A stretch of DNA of 64,000 bases from Melastoma dodecandrum. Lineage: Eukaryota > Streptophyta > Magnoliopsida > Myrtales > Melastomataceae. The stretch's first letter is position 1; each line of letters begins with the position of its first letter. This document shows, one piece after another, positions 23,872-36,900 of the stretch. Under the pieces are notes generated by a model. That model was not told the DNA's origin and ran no database searches. It saw only the letters and a program-made list of their open reading frames with translations. Position numbers and translations under genes: made by a program. The stretch spans positions 5,890,001 through 5,954,000 of the forward strand of contig JARUPY010000085.1 of assembly GCA_029817715.1 (NCBI GenBank), written 5' to 3'.

Positions 23872-24783
23872 ATGGCAGCAGCGGCCTTCCTTTACCACCT
23901 CTTCGCTGCCGTAACCCTAATCTCCCTCGGCCTCCACCACCTCGTCTCCACCACCCGCAACTTCCTCAAGTCCCCAACCGCCTTCCTCGCCAAGCCCTAC
24001 CACCCCTTCTCTTCCTCCGACCCTCGCCTCAAGCACCTCCCTCTCTACCTCACCGCCCTCTCCCTCCTCGCCGCCACTTTCCGCTACGCCCTCTCCTCCT
24101 CCCTCTCCGACCCCCTCGTCCGCGGCTCCTCCCCCGTCCACCACTTCCTCTCCCTCCTCACCTCCTCCGTTCTCCTCCTCTTCCTCCTCCTCACTTTCCT
24201 CCCTTTGTTCCCTCTCGTCCCCTCTGACCTCGTCTTTGCATCCGCCGCCGCCGCATTCTTCCTCCTCTCCTCTGCCTCCTCCGCTGCCTCCTCCGCTCTG
24301 CTCTCCCTCCTCCAGGCCAAGCTCTTCTCCACTTCCTCGCTCCTCTCCCTCCTCTCCTCCCTATCCTGTCTGATCCTCTCTCTACGTCCCTCCTCCTTCG
24401 TCGCCGATGTAGTCCTTGCTGCCTCTGTCTGTCTCCAGGGATTCTGGAACCTCCAGACTGGACTTAGCCTCTACGTCGAGAGCTTCATCCCCGAGGGGTG
24501 CCACCTCCTCCTGGACGTGGCTTCTGGGGTCGAGGGTTCCACCAAGTGTGACGTCGAGGAGTCTGGGCTGAGAGCAGCTGCCTTGCTCGATGTCGTGTTC
24601 GTGGGATATGTCATAGTGGTTGTCTTGATCGTAGTAGTGGTTTATGCGTTTCAAGCGAGAGGGTTGGGGATTAGGAGATTGGGTTCCTACGAGGCCCTGT
24701 CAACGAATGGTGGAGACGGGGAGATCGGACATGGACACGGTAGCGTCATCCAGATGAAGGCATTGACTGGCACACAGGCATAA
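23872..24783 (+). CDS. DUF716 / TMEM45-like multi-pass membrane protein
   Basis: Single exon, 303 aa. It starts MAAAAFLYHLFAAVTLISLG and contains several hydrophobic segments (about residues 5-25, 55-75, 95-125, 130-150, 155-185 and 245-265). The block LQGFWNLQTGLSLYVESFIP with GCHLLLD is the family signature of plant DUF716 (TMEM45-type) proteins, and a short hydrophilic tail ends the protein. Function in plants is not well known; some members have been linked to virus or stress responses. The first 500 bp of the coding strand are extremely pyrimidine-rich (CTC/CCT codons), which makes long purine-rich shadow frames on the other strand; those are not genes. The start is the only sensible ATG before the first membrane segment. 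Confidence 0.85.
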   Translation: MAAAAFLYHLFAAVTLISLGLHHLVSTTRNFLKSPTAFLAKPYHPFSSSDPRLKHLPLYLTALSLLAATFRYALSSSLSDPLVRGSSPVHHFLSLLTSSVLLLFLLLTFLPLFPLVPSDLVFASAAAAFFLLSSASSAASSALLSLLQAKLFSTSSLLSLLSSLSCLILSLRPSSFVADVVLAASVCLQGFWNLQTGLSLYVESFIPEGCHLLLDVASGVEGSTKCDVEESGLRAAALLDVVFVGYVIVVVLIVVVVYAFQARGLGIRRLGSYEALSTNGGDGEIGHGHGSVIQMKALTGTQA

Positions 24784-26523
24784 TCTCAGACTGAATCTTG
24801 TATGAGATTTTGATCCTCTTGATTAGACATTCAGCTCCACTACTACCGAGGAGAATTGCTGGCTTCATCAACTTCTGCTTGGTCTTTAGTTGGAGAGTTT
24901 ACTCGTATGCAATACATGAATATGAATGCTGTAAGCTGTTGGAGTTTAGTGAGGTTTGGATCCGCAGGGAACTTGCAAGGCAGTGCCGTAATCTTGTTTT
25001 TCTATAGTGGCATCACATGTTATGCTACGTATTGAATCGATAGTTTTTCTATTCCCTGGTGTCAATCGGGTGACTGGTTTGTTGATAATTTTATGGACCT
25101 TGTAATTTTTCTCGCTTCCAATTGACCACTGCTTGTTGATGATTTGGACATGTTGGATCATTGTTCTGTTTCTAATAAGGTGGTGATCCTGCTAACTGTG
25201 TTATGCCTTTTGTTTGCAACTTGCCGGTGAATTAGTGTAGACATTTACTTATTGGGAAACACATCCTCCAGCTGTAGCTTTTCCCTTGCTTGGAGTTTGG
25301 TGTTTGTCTTTGCCAAGGGGCAGTAGCATGCCTTTGTTTGCCAGATATACTCAACCAGATAACAGACATACACAGTAGGTAGAATTTTATTGCGCATTAT
25401 GTTACGTCTAAACTTGATGCATGTGAAACCCCTCCCTTTGGCTTATGAAGAGTCCTACTCCCTGTCATGCTTTCTTGGATAGGACGAACACGGGCATCAT
25501 TTTTCATTTATTTCGAGGTAAGGCACATTCTGTAGCTTATATAAGAAGATAGGAATCATTCTTTGCACTGTGCCCTCTCATTTGACACAAATCTTTGCAT
25601 ATTCGTTTCCTAGAAGAAAATGAAAGTTTACTTTGGGAGTCCTCACTGTAGGAATGGTGGGCAAAGTGGAAGATGGTGAATCATAGATAGACAACTTTTG
25701 GGTGAACTCTTTCCCTCACAGGCTTTCCTATGCTCAGTTGCTCAGTTTATTGCCAGAGAACATTCCAGCTTCGTACCCGAATCTGCATTGAGTCTCAAAG
25801 TTTTCATAACAACTTCCTTTCGCAATTTAGTCGTGCCTTGTTTCTCCACTTCCTTTTTTTCATAACAACTTCCTTTACGGGTTTATAAGCACTTGTGTTT
25901 GGAATATGAATAGCAACTGGAAGGCCTGGGAGGGTGAGAGCTCACATCAAAGCTTTGTTTATCTTGGGGGAGTCATGGTTGAAATCCAGGCACTCCTCGG
26001 TTACTTGTTCGCTTGCCCAGGTGTAGGATCTCTTAAGTCGATTGGTGTTTTCCTTAGGCTTCATAAAATTAGCCCGAGATAGTGTATTTTCTGCATCAAC
26101 AGGACCATCTAAACGCTATACATCTAGGATCATCATAAAGTGTGTTACAAACAACTCCTTGACCATTCATAAGCTGCAATGAAATTATACACGGTCTTGT
26201 TTTTCAACAACTGTTTTCCTTCGTGTTTTCAGCCTTCTGGCTATGCTTCTCCGTTCATGGTTATTTTTCTGACCTCTTTGTTCAAGCTCGATATGCCAAA
26301 GAAGATGAGCCTACCTGCAGCCAGCTGCTTGCAATCGCGGTCCTAAGCGTCACTCTTTTCCAAGATAATCCTGAGTGAGACTGAGCAGCACGTTGTTGAA
26401 GGGGAGAAATCTCGCCTGATATGTCCCCCCTGGCACACATCCTGTCTGCATGTATCTATATCACACTTGTTAGGAAGGGATATACCTTTTAGTCCCACTG
26501 CTACAAAAATTACACTTTCTCAG
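24784..26523. other. Intergenic DNA
   Basis: About 1.7 kb between the DUF716 gene (plus) and the decayed SNM1-like gene (minus). I see the probable DUF716 3' end and nothing else I can name. Confidence 0.5.
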
Positions 26524-28519
26524 CTAACCTGGTCGACTTCTGTGGTTATGACGAGGCAGGCACTCTTCAATCAAAGGATGGGAAGAATACATGTTCAGGG
26601 CAGTTTTGAGGACGGGTTTCATACTGGAGGCGTTTGAGACGTTCACGGTGGGAATTATTTTCTTTGGTCGCAAGAACTGAGAAAAGATGGATTGCATGCT
26701 CCTGACAATAAATATTTGTAATACATGATTCAAGGCTTACCTGGACAAATATCCCCAGTTTTAACTGGAATGCTCTCTGTATGTTACCCCAGAAATGATA
26801 TTGATAAGTCAATGGTTTCTTTTCTACTATGCCAACAGAGTGGCTTATACTCTCGATGCAAACTACACCATACCGAATCTCACCGTAGATAGTGTCGTTG
26901 CCTTGGAGTTTATCAATCTTCTCGAAGTAGGTCCAGCCTGCACAAACAAGAGGAAAGCTTGTGAATGAGAAACACATTTAGTAATATGCAGTTTCGGCGG
27001 GGTCATCTTGTCTTACCTGTCTGCTAAATACCCAAGACTTTCGTGTACCAATCCTTGTTCTCTTTCAAGTACTTACTGAGATTCTTAGAGCAAATGGGCA
27101 ACACGTGAAGAAATGTCTCCTTTGGGTTGGCGGTGATGCTATCTGACAGTTCTGGCCAGGTGAAAGAGTTTAGAATGCAACAGCGGGAAGAATTTGCGTG
27201 TATTTTGACCTGCATTTGTAGCAAATATTATCATCTCCCGGTTCACATCCAGCATAATGGCGGAGATTGGAAAAAAAGTTAGATGAGCAATGCCACATTG
27301 TTTCCATTAGCAGGAAAACACAACCAAAGTCTACACGATGGGATCACTAATATCAGAATGATACGCTGAAATAAAGATAACCCTCACTCACGGCCACACC
27401 AGTTCTGAAGAAAATGTGTTAAGGAGGCTACTGTCAAGGACAAAATTACATATACCAGAACAAGTTGTCCATTTAGCACCACACGGCAAGAAAATCAATA
27501 TGAAGAAACTTACTCCCAATGCCTTTGATACGGTGAAGTAAACACATTCCTTCCCGATGACAACAACGAGTCTTCAGCTGCCTTTTCAGGAAGTTCCTGG
27601 TTATTTCAGGACATAATTCAGAACATCTTCTTTGGCCAGAAACCTGTGGATAGCGACCAATTAAAAGTTACCCAACTTTCATCTACAATAAAGCGGAAGT
27701 TTGCTGCAGCCAACAATACTGAAGTTGGGGTACCTGTATCTCGAGCTGCAGTAGGTGGTATCGAGATAAAGCACGTCAACTTCCTTGTTCAAAAGAAGCG
27801 GATGTGACTGCATGGATCTCAACGCTCTGAAATCACCAGTGTGCAAATAATGCCGTCTATTCTGTAGATAGAAGTGCACCAAAGCAGCACCAAGGCTGTG
27901 GTTCGCTTCTAACAAGGTCACCTCACACCCTCAATGGTTCAACTCCAAAGAAGATATTAATCTGCACGAATGGAGACATGCTTACCATTCCGAGGTAAAC
28001 ACCACCCAAAGTAACAATCCATGACTAAAATCAATCAGCACCACAAACTACAGGCGTAATACTACCAACTCATTTCCAACTGGAGGTTCATTTCGATTTA
28101 AGAGCTCTTACAATGGATCAACGTAGAGGCACATCAGAACAAGACAAGCCGTGAGAGGCGTGCAATAAATCGGGCCATGTGACCATTTCTTGCTCAGGCC
28201 GCCGTAATGATCCACATGGAAATGAGTAAGAAAGTATGTTGTGCACCCTTCGACGCGACCACAACGAAATGCATCAACGGTGAACTGCGTTCCTGCACGG
28301 AATCGAACAAACACTTCCTCAATCAGACTCTTCCCATTCCACATCACTGGCACAAGATACCAAGAAACAGACGGAGGGACTAGTCGGGAGTAATTTTTCA
28401 AGACCTGGCATATCCTTGTAGAAAGGGCAAGCCCTAGGTCGATCTCCCGCTTGATCAGACGTCTTCGTCCCGCTTGGGAGCCAACGAGAAGGAAGAAGAC
28501 GCACGACCATCCGGATCAT
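26524..28519 (-). pseudogene. Decayed SNM1-type (metallo-beta-lactamase/beta-CASP) DNA-repair nuclease gene
   Basis: Minus-strand blocks follow a plant SNM1-like protein (At2g45700 type) in order. They are ACPFYKDMPG (ending near 28408), a spliced continuation TQFTVDAFRCGRVEG with the HxHxDH motif THFHVDHYGGL (about 28200), TLLEANHSLGAALVHF with YLHTGDFRALRSMQSHPLLL and YLDTTYCSSRY (about 27920-27730), LHVLPICSKNL (about 27100), GWTYFEKIDKLQGNDTIYG (about 26920) and RPKKIIPTVNVSNASS (about 26650). Intron borders are still GT-AG, so this is not a processed copy. Breaks include a stop just before TLLEANH, NHCPG changed to NHSLG, a frameshift and loss of the GSYSIGKE segment near 27560, a TAG where VLAFRPTG is expected, and a ruined PYSEHSS block. 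Intact relatives resect damaged DNA in cross-link repair. This copy should make no active enzyme. Confidence 0.78.
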
Positions 28520-29307
28520 CCGCCTACTCCCTCTTCAACCCCCAAATCCGGAACAGGCTCGCCTGCCCAAGCCTCTTCGATCAGCAACCACGCCATTTCC
28601 CAGGCCCTCCACCATCGACGCGAGGTGAGACCAATCGGTTCCTCCGCTGCAAAAAACGGACGGGCGTCGTCGACCTCGGGCCGCCCGATCGAAGGGAAGC
28701 CATCGTCGTCGTCGAGGGTGGGAGGCAGTGTCGGGAGTGAGAGCATCAATCTTCGTTTGCGCGCATAAATTTTTTTTTTTTTTACCGGGGCTTGAGATTG
28801 TCACGTGTTGCTTTATTCCGCCGGCCTCCACCAACCTTATTACTACAGAGATTGGTTTAAAAAAAAATATAAATTCAGTTTATAAAATTCTAACTCTCGT
28901 GAAACTCAATATGCAAATAAAACGTTATTTCCAAATTCCCCTTGGCAATCTAACAGATCTTCTTCTCCCACCAAAAACTCAACGAGTGGATCCGATTCCG
29001 ACGTAATTATACAAAGGTGAAAGCTCTGATGTGTTTGATTAGTAAGGCAGACACAGTAGTTGTTCGTCGTCGTTATTACTTGACCGGTCAGAAAGGACAG
29101 GGGGTGGTTAAAAAAAGAAAGAAAATATGTTGATTTGGATCATTTAACGGCCACGGGAGAGAGGAGAGAAGGTCGGAGGAAGGACGGAGAAGCATCAAAG
29201 AAGATTTTTGATAGAAGGTTCGAATAATTGACCCGACACCCTCCGCCCCGCCCCAGCGTTGAATTGTTTGCGACTGCGAAATTCTTGGGAAAAGAATATT
29301 AAGAACC

Positions 29308-29360
29308 AGAAGGAGAAGAAGAAGAAGAAGAAGAAGAAGAAGAAGACGAGGAGGAGGAGG
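29308..29360. repeat. GAA/GAG-rich microsatellite
   Basis: An array of GAA trinucleotides that passes into GAG/GGA units, in the probable 5' leader or promoter of the NIPA-like gene. The plus strand is purine-only for about 50 bases. Confidence 0.85.
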
Positions 29361-30153
29361 AGGAATTTTATCCCTGCTTTTTGTGGTTTTTTGCTTTCTC
29401 GCCACGGCCCCCATTTTGACGTCTTCGATCAAAATCCCAGTGGCGTGCTTTCGGCTGCGCAAGGGTGGAGAAAAAAAAAAATAACCAAGGGGGAGGGGGG
29501 GGGGGATAAAGAAAGGAGTTGTGGGTAAGGAACATATTGCTTCAAGGTCACAGCTTTTCCCCCGGCCTTTTGATTTCTGGGTCAGAATCGGAACGTGCTT
29601 TGAGGCCGGTTTTTTAGGGTGGGGGTTCGAGATTTTGGGTGTCTTGTTTTGTTATCTGGGAGCTGATTAGGGGTGATTGTTAAAAGGGGTAGTCGAATCT
29701 GGGGGTGTTCTCGATCTGGTTTATTTGGGTCGTTGCTGTTGTCGGCGGAGTTGAAGGGGGTGAGAGGAAGGTGATTCGGGGCGAGAGGTATTTGTTTTTG
29801 TTGTCGTGTTTGTGGGTTTTGCTCGCTTGGTGCTAATGTGGCTTGGATTGCTGTTTGTTAGGGTTGATTTGATTTTGGATTTAGGTCTTGTTGGAAGAAC
29901 TTTTTCATGGTGGAAAATTTAACTGTTGATTGCAGGACGCCCCTAGCCTATTCATGGAGTCTTGTGTTTTGATTCCGTCTCGAAGAATGTTCTTGGTCTG
30001 GGCAATTTGCCCGATTTAACTTCCTTAGGGCTCAATCTGTTGGTTTTTGTGCTGGAATCTCGTGAGGAAAGGAGTCCGTAGCTGACAGGAAACGGGGCAG
30101 GTGTGTTGGGGTATTTTAAGTTGAAAGCCGGGCGTCCTCGGCCCCTCTGATCA

Positions 30154-33124
30154 ATGGGGGATTGGATCATTGGAGCTTTTATCAACCTCATCGGCAGCAT
30201 CGCGATAAACTTTGGGACTAACCTCCTTAAGTTGGGACATAATGAGGTGGTTTGTAGCATAAGTCGCGTTCTTTTTGTTCTTTCCTTAAGATTGTCATTT
30301 GCTTCCTCCTCTAGATCTTGTTTCACTGATATTTCATGTCTCCAAGTTGTAACTCCTCACTGTGAGGATTTGCTCGTACATACCATTTAGCTTGATTGTA
30401 GTGCTCTCCTCCTTAGGTTAAGCATGAACCACGGAAAAAGCTATGTTGTCATAGATTTTGTGGTAAATTGGTGCGAAAACGTGTACTGTAATGCTGTGCT
30501 GTGTACTTGTTTCCTGAGGGCCAGCACCCCAGTGGAATAGCATCAAGCTAAAATTTACGAATGTACTGTACTGGAAGAACGGTTGCCAGCTCTTCAGTTT
30601 CTTCAGTCATTTTTATCTCTCTTTTTAATTCCTGGCTGTCAGACTCTTAAATGGAAAATCTTTGTGGTATATATTTCCTCAAGACATTTTTTACTTCCAG
30701 AGAAATTCGATGCACGATATTGATGGATCAAGTGGCAAGCTTCCTCTGAAGCCCATTATACACTTCCAAACATGGAGAATTGGTACATTTTTCATCACTT
30801 GTTTGGCATTTAAATTTGGGTTGGTAATTTCGATGGCGATAAGCTTCTATAAACCTTGCAGGCATACTCATCTTCATGTTGGGGAATTGCCTGAATTTCA
30901 TTTCATTTGGATATGCTGCACAGGTAGCCATGCTTTCACTCGTTAGCAGTCCTGTTGAACAACGTTAAATTAGTTCCAAATTGTAGCATGAGTGACTGAC
31001 TTCATACTTAGCTTGCTCTTAGTTATTCAAATCCCTTGTCCCTCTCTTGCAGTCACTGCTAGCAGCATTGGGGTCTGTACAGTTTGTTTCAAACATAGCA
31101 TTTGCTTACTTTGTGTTGCACAAGATGGTTACTGTCAAGTACGTTTCTCAACTTTGCAATTGGGTTCCGGGATCTAAATATATACCCAACCTTTTTAACT
31201 ACTCCCTAATTATACATATTCCGCTTCTTTTTCATTTGCAGAGTGCTGGTTGCTACAGCCTTTATTGTTCTTGGAAATGTCTTTCTCGTTGCATTTGGCA
31301 ACCACCAATCACCCGGTATGCATGTGTGCTTTTGCAGCCGAGCGGTTGCTTTTATTGTCTAGACGCTTTATTGATTTACTAAGATTGTATTAGTTTTGAT
31401 TCCAGCATAGTTTTTAGTTCGAGGTGGCGGCGTTCAAATTGAAAGTTTGGTAACACATGTTGTTTCTCCTTCCAGTATATACACCAGAGCAGTTGTCTGA
31501 GAAATACAGCAACATTGCATTCCTTCTGTATTGTTTCATTCTTGCACTGGTTGTTGTCTTCCATCACTTCATCTATAGGTGAGTATGGCCATTTAGTTTA
31601 TTGATAATCTGCTTTTAAGTTCCTTTTCGGTAAAACTGATTGGGATCCTATTTTAGAAAATTTTTAATATTGTGACATTGGGATGCAGGAGAGGCAAGCT
31701 TCTATTTTCCCTTGCTGGACATGAGCTCAGGCCATACTGGCGTATGCTGCTTCCTTTTTCATATGCTGTAGTTTCAGGTGCTGTAGGGTCATGCTCAGTG
31801 TTGTTCGCAAAATCTTTGTAAGTAAATTAGATCCTGATTGTTTACGCTGGATAAGGAACAAATATGGAATTATATCTTTCTGATTCGATGTTTTACTCTT
31901 GTATTCCTCATTCAGATCCAATCTGCTAAGATTGTCAATGTCTAGCAACTACCAGCTGCACACCTGGTTCACATACTCCATGCTTCTTCTGTTTCTTAGC
32001 ACTGCTGGATTCTGGGTAGGGTGGACATATCTATCTTTTATTTAACTTATTGTCCTCGATTTGTGTTTGATGGCTTATGGCTACTTGGTTGGTTCATATG
32101 GCTTAGAATATTTACCCTATTTTCTGCAGATGGCGAGATTAAACGAGGGGTTGTCATTGTTTGATGCAATCCTAATCGTTCCGATGTTTCAGATTGCATG
32201 GACTTTCTTCTCCATTTGTACAGGATTTGTGTACTTCCAGGAATATCAGGTCTCTCTCTCATCATTCATGGAGCACAGTTTAACTTGTGTACAACAATGC
32301 TTGATTAGAATTAGATCAGGTGTTTCTTTAGTTCAGCAGTTGATAATGAACTTACATTTGATGTCTTTCAGGTGTTTAACACCCTTAGGACAACTATGTT
32401 TATTTTGGGAATGAGTTGTGTGTTCATCGGCATCTCCTTGCTGGCGCCTGACGAAACTAGAGGTACGCAAAATCTTTGGGAGGCAGGCTAGTTCAATCGG
32501 GCCGATTCATCTCCCGTGACTCATTCTCAAATATTTTTGTTCAGGGTTTGAAGGGAAAGAGGGCTCCTCCGTGTCGTCGCTTACATCAAGCGTTTCAAGC
32601 GAAGTGGATAGGTAACTGGAATAGTAGATGGATTGCTTTTCTTTCTGTAATTCGGCTTTGTTCTTCGGTTCTGATTTTCTATCCATGATCAAATCCTTGA
32701 TTTACCTGACGGATAGATTATGGACTTGCAGGCTGATTCAGTCACAGGGGGATACCCAAAGCAAGGAGCCGAGATCATTCCTGCACGAAACAGTTGCGAA
32801 GATAGTGGATGCCCTAATGAAGGCAAAGGTTGGCTCTCCCACGAACATCTTGGTTTCATATTTGCTTTACCGCGTCGCTGCTCCAGGATAACCCATTTTC
32901 CTCTCATTATCCAGAATGCGTGTTCGGGAACGCTGGGGCTGGCAGACGATCCCATAAACGCGTCGGCGATCCTGGTGATGCCGATGGTATCGTCGAAGAT
33001 GGGGTTCAGGGGGAACGCGCTTGACAGGTCGAAGATGCTATCGATGAATAGCTTCGCATGGGGGAGGATCTCGCTGGACGGAGAGGAAGCCAAGATGTTG
33101 GACAGGACCCCTGTAACCCCTTGA
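30154..33124 (+). CDS. NIPA9: NIPA-type magnesium transporter, NIPA9-like
   Basis: Thirteen exons: 30154-30246, 30701-30782, 30862-30923, 31053-31138, 31242-31315, 31476-31578, 31689-31817, 31916-32015, 32130-32249, 32372-32462, 32545-32611, 32732-32828 and 32915-33124, giving 437 aa. All junctions are GT-AG and the phases agree. It starts MGDWIIGAFINLIGSIAINF and has about nine membrane segments, with NIPA/DMT-fold blocks GYAAQSLLAALGSVQFVSN, PYWRMLLPFSYAVVSGAVG, LFDAILIVPMFQIAWTF and an LLAPDE end to the membrane part. A Ser-rich cytosolic tail follows. Animal NIPAs carry Mg2+; plant NIPA8/9-type proteins are annotated as probable Mg transporters by likeness. A leader intron between about 29.79 and 29.94 kb is likely, ending at TTGATTGCAG. 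Confidence 0.93.
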
Positions 33125-33354
33125 TGCATTCAAGCAAACAACACGACACAGTAGGTAAATCCAATCATTTTAGGCTCGAGTGTTAGCCTCGCATACAGGG
33201 CGTTTATTGGGTCTCGCCTCGCCTTGCGGTATGTAGTCATTAGTATCCTATCTTCTCTTCTTTTTTTCTTGGTTCGGGTAATTTAGGAACTGATACCACC
33301 ACAAGTTTGCGACTTTAGTTGTTGGTCTTTGGGTATTAAGCAACTGTATATGCT

Positions 33355-33376
33355 CCCCCCCCCCCCCCACCCCCCC
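33355..33376 (+). repeat. Cytosine homopolymer tract
   Basis: Fourteen C, one A, then seven more C, between the NIPA-like gene and the pararetrovirus. Confidence 0.9.
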
Positions 33377-33869
33377 GGTCCAACCAGGAATATGGGTTTA
33401 GGCCCAATAGAACCCAATTCGAGTTCCCTCCTCGATGGATCTCGTCGAGGCCCAAATCCAGATGTCTATAAACTCTTGTTCTTTTGGGTTGTCCAAATTT
33501 TTAGGACATTTTGAAAAAGAAAAAAAAAAACAGATCCACGAATTTTTGTCCCATCTCACGTTTAATTAGTGATGGGGGTTAAGTCAATAATTTTGGTAGC
33601 CTATCTCTTGGGTCTACATTGCCAGTTCCCATGAGTTGGATGGATATATAAGTAATGTTTGATGCTAACTGCTATGTCTTTACATTCTTTACTTGCTCTC
33701 GAAGTCTTTTTGGGCATTGTTTATAATTACTGGTTGGCCTTTTGTGTGTGTTGCAATACAAGGGATGAACTGGAAATATTGTTTACCAAAGCACCCACAA
33801 GGAAGAACTTTATAAGAAATTATATAATTATTCAAAAGTAATCCATTGACAGACATTTTATATAATTAT

Positions 33870-33881
33870 TGGTATCAGAGC
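33870..33881 (+). other. Primer-binding site for initiator tRNA-Met
   Basis: TGGTATCAGAGC is complementary to the 3' end of plant initiator tRNA-Met. It is the standard minus-strand primer site of caulimovirids, also used by many plant LTR elements, and by convention defines base 1 of the viral genome. The large frame begins 79 bases after it. Confidence 0.88.
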
Positions 33882-33960
33882 CTTTCCTTTCTTTTCTTTT
33901 CGGGGAGTGAGAGATCTAGACTAGGAACCCTACCTGGAGAAGCACCTTGCCTACACCACC

Positions 33961-36900
33961 ATGGATAACACTACTCATACTAGCTCTACCGTGATGAATG
34001 CTCCCATCACATTAGATTCAGGCCTTAGTATAAGAACCTCTACTTCCGACAAACTAGGTGGGTTATATGAGATAGCCCATAAGGAAGATTGGGAGGAAAC
34101 AAAACTTCCTCTCCTCAACCCGTACAGCGCCTTCACCAAACCTTCCCTGAGCCCCATAAGGAGTATCAGAACATTAATAAGACATCCCTCATCTAAGGTA
34201 CTCGAGTACGTCCAGGCCAGTAAATTCAGCCAACACCCTATCTGGGCCACACACAAGGAACAATTTGTGTCCCTACAACTGCCTGCTGAATTTCCTAAAC
34301 AATGGATTGACAGAGGATATACTCATCTCCACTTCGGAGCTATTAGACTTGCACTAACCTACCATGGCAGGAAAGGTCTTCCAGTCACTGCAAGAATGGC
34401 CCTACTGGACGTCAGATACAGAGAATATCAACATGCTTGTATCGGCACCGTAGAAACAACACTAAATGCTGGGACAGTATTTGTTACACTTTATCCCAAC
34501 TTCTGTATGTCTCTACAGGATTCCAACATACTGGATGCCTTACAAGTACAGGTCCAGATTGCAGGACCAGAACAAGATGAGAAATCCATTGAGGCAACCA
34601 TGCATTACCAGATGGCTTATAGAGTGCAGAATCATGCACTAGACCTCAACGTTGCTGATAATAACGGTGATGCTCTACTTATCCGAAGTGATTACCATAA
34701 CTCACAAGCCCCTACATGCCTATATGTACCCAGGCAGATAAGCAGAAATGACCTCCTCAAGCTCTTGCCTGAAAGATGGATCACCAACTATGAGAAAACC
34801 CAGCAGAAGGTCAAGCCCATCCAGTCATCTGAAACAAAGTTCATCAGGGAAAAGGATGGCACCGTTATCATCAAATTTGATCGGTCACATGAGAAGGATG
34901 CCCCAACTCCTTCAATTTTCCCAACCATGTTCATGATGCAACCTCTTCCTCGGCACAAGAAACCTGATCCCCTTAACCGTATCATCCATTCTTTTGATGA
35001 ACAGGGACAGGAAACATACCACTTCAGAGACCCAACAACTGACCACTGCTATTGGGATATCTGTTCCTCAAATATTTGCGGATGCAAAGATGAAGATTAT
35101 TCAAGCGATGAAGAGGATACCAAGAGACAAAAGAGGTCAGGACAAAGAAAGCCTTTTGATTCTGACTCTGACAGTGATGACGATAATGATCAGGATCAAA
35201 AGCCCTCCAAAGATGATGAGGCAAATACTGCTCCCCAAATCAGAACAGATTATGGAGCATGGCAGTTCCTGATTGACCAAGCCCCAAGATTGCGGCCTAA
35301 AAAGAAGCCCTCTAAGGTATTACCCTGCTACAAAAATATTCTTAAGTGGCAAAAGAAGAATCTGTCTTCGCAGATAATCCCAGTACCAGAGGCTGTACTA
35401 CCTATCAGTTGTGCTCAAAAGGCTGCAAAGCTAATACCCACCTGCATACCATCAGAAATTATGATGATGGGAAGACCTGGAGAATTAAACTTCCCACCTC
35501 AAAATGAGCAAACCATAGACGGTATTAAATATTGCTCTAAAATTCCTATTCCCACAGGTGTTGATGCACAGGGCAACCCCCTGAGAAATAGTATTGATGA
35601 AAATGTCATTAATTGGCAAAGCCAGAATGCCTTAGCCCAAAATGCAGGACTCAATACTATCTGTAGAAAAATAGACACTGTTCAGGAACTCTTGACAGGA
35701 ACAGAGGCCAGGCTCAGTGCAAAAATGGACGCCCATCAGGATAAAAATCAGGCGATGTTACAATCCCTCCAAAAAAGGTTAGATAACTTTGAAAAGGGCA
35801 AATACCCTTCTTATTTCAGGGCTGACCCAGATGATGAGATCGCCAAGCTCAAAAGGCAGATCAAGATCCTAGAAGACAAGCAAGTGGATCTAAACAAACA
35901 ACCAGACCCTGCCAGTCTACTAAGCTTTGGACGACCACAAGTTATCCCACAAAGCTATGGGTTAAGTTTAAATCCCATCTCAAAGCCTTTTGATATTCTG
36001 GATTTTGGTAACAGGACTTCCTCGTTTATGCAAGTATCTTCTAACGCTCCTCCTCTGTATGGACAAGCTGGAAAGAAAGATCCTGCAGAAATTAGAGAAG
36101 TTATTAGAGAACAACAGAAGTCATCCAGAAGAAGAAATGAGATTAGAGAAGGAAAAAGGAAGGTAGAAAGCTCCAAACCTATAGAAAGACACCGGACACC
36201 CAGTCCAGAGACACAGTCTAGTCCTAACCCTCAGACACAGCAGTTAATGATCCGAGGACATCAGGACTCTCTTGATTGCCCAACAAGAAAATGGGTAAAA
36301 TCGACTACTCTTCAGTCCTCACCCAGTCTTTCTGATAATACTTCTGACGGTTATTATGATAACCATGACCCTATTGGAAGCTATTTCTCCCAAAGTCCGC
36401 CGTTTATGCCTTCTCAGATTCAAATGGCAGACAGGTACGAAGAATCTAATACTTCTGAAAGCTCATCAGAAGAAACTACCTCCTCTTCCGAAGAAGGCAC
36501 CTCTACAGATGAAACAGATCAGGTATCTGATGTTACCTCAGAAACCTCATCATTGGTTTTACCTCACCTATTCATGGCAGACAGGGACGAGACAGAAACC
36601 AGTACCTATAGACAGGAAGAAGTACAGTCAGATGAGTCAATGGAAGAAACTCCTCCTAGGAGAACAGAGGGAAATACTAAGTTCACCTTTGATGACATAC
36701 CACGGACCCAATGGCCTCAGCGCATACAAGATTTTCTTGCGTGGTGCATTCACAAGAGGGTAACTGTATATAACACCTCTGATATCCTTACAGACTTAAC
36801 CTCCAATTTTCATGGCACCTTGCAGACATGGTGGAATTTATTCTCAGAACAAGACCAAATCCAGATGGTAAACATGACTTTACCAAACTTCATGAACAAT

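Noticed and set aside
23917..24332. Glu/Gly/Arg-rich open frames antisense to the DUF716 gene
   Set aside because: They are the shadow of the pyrimidine-rich coding strand of a well-supported membrane protein.
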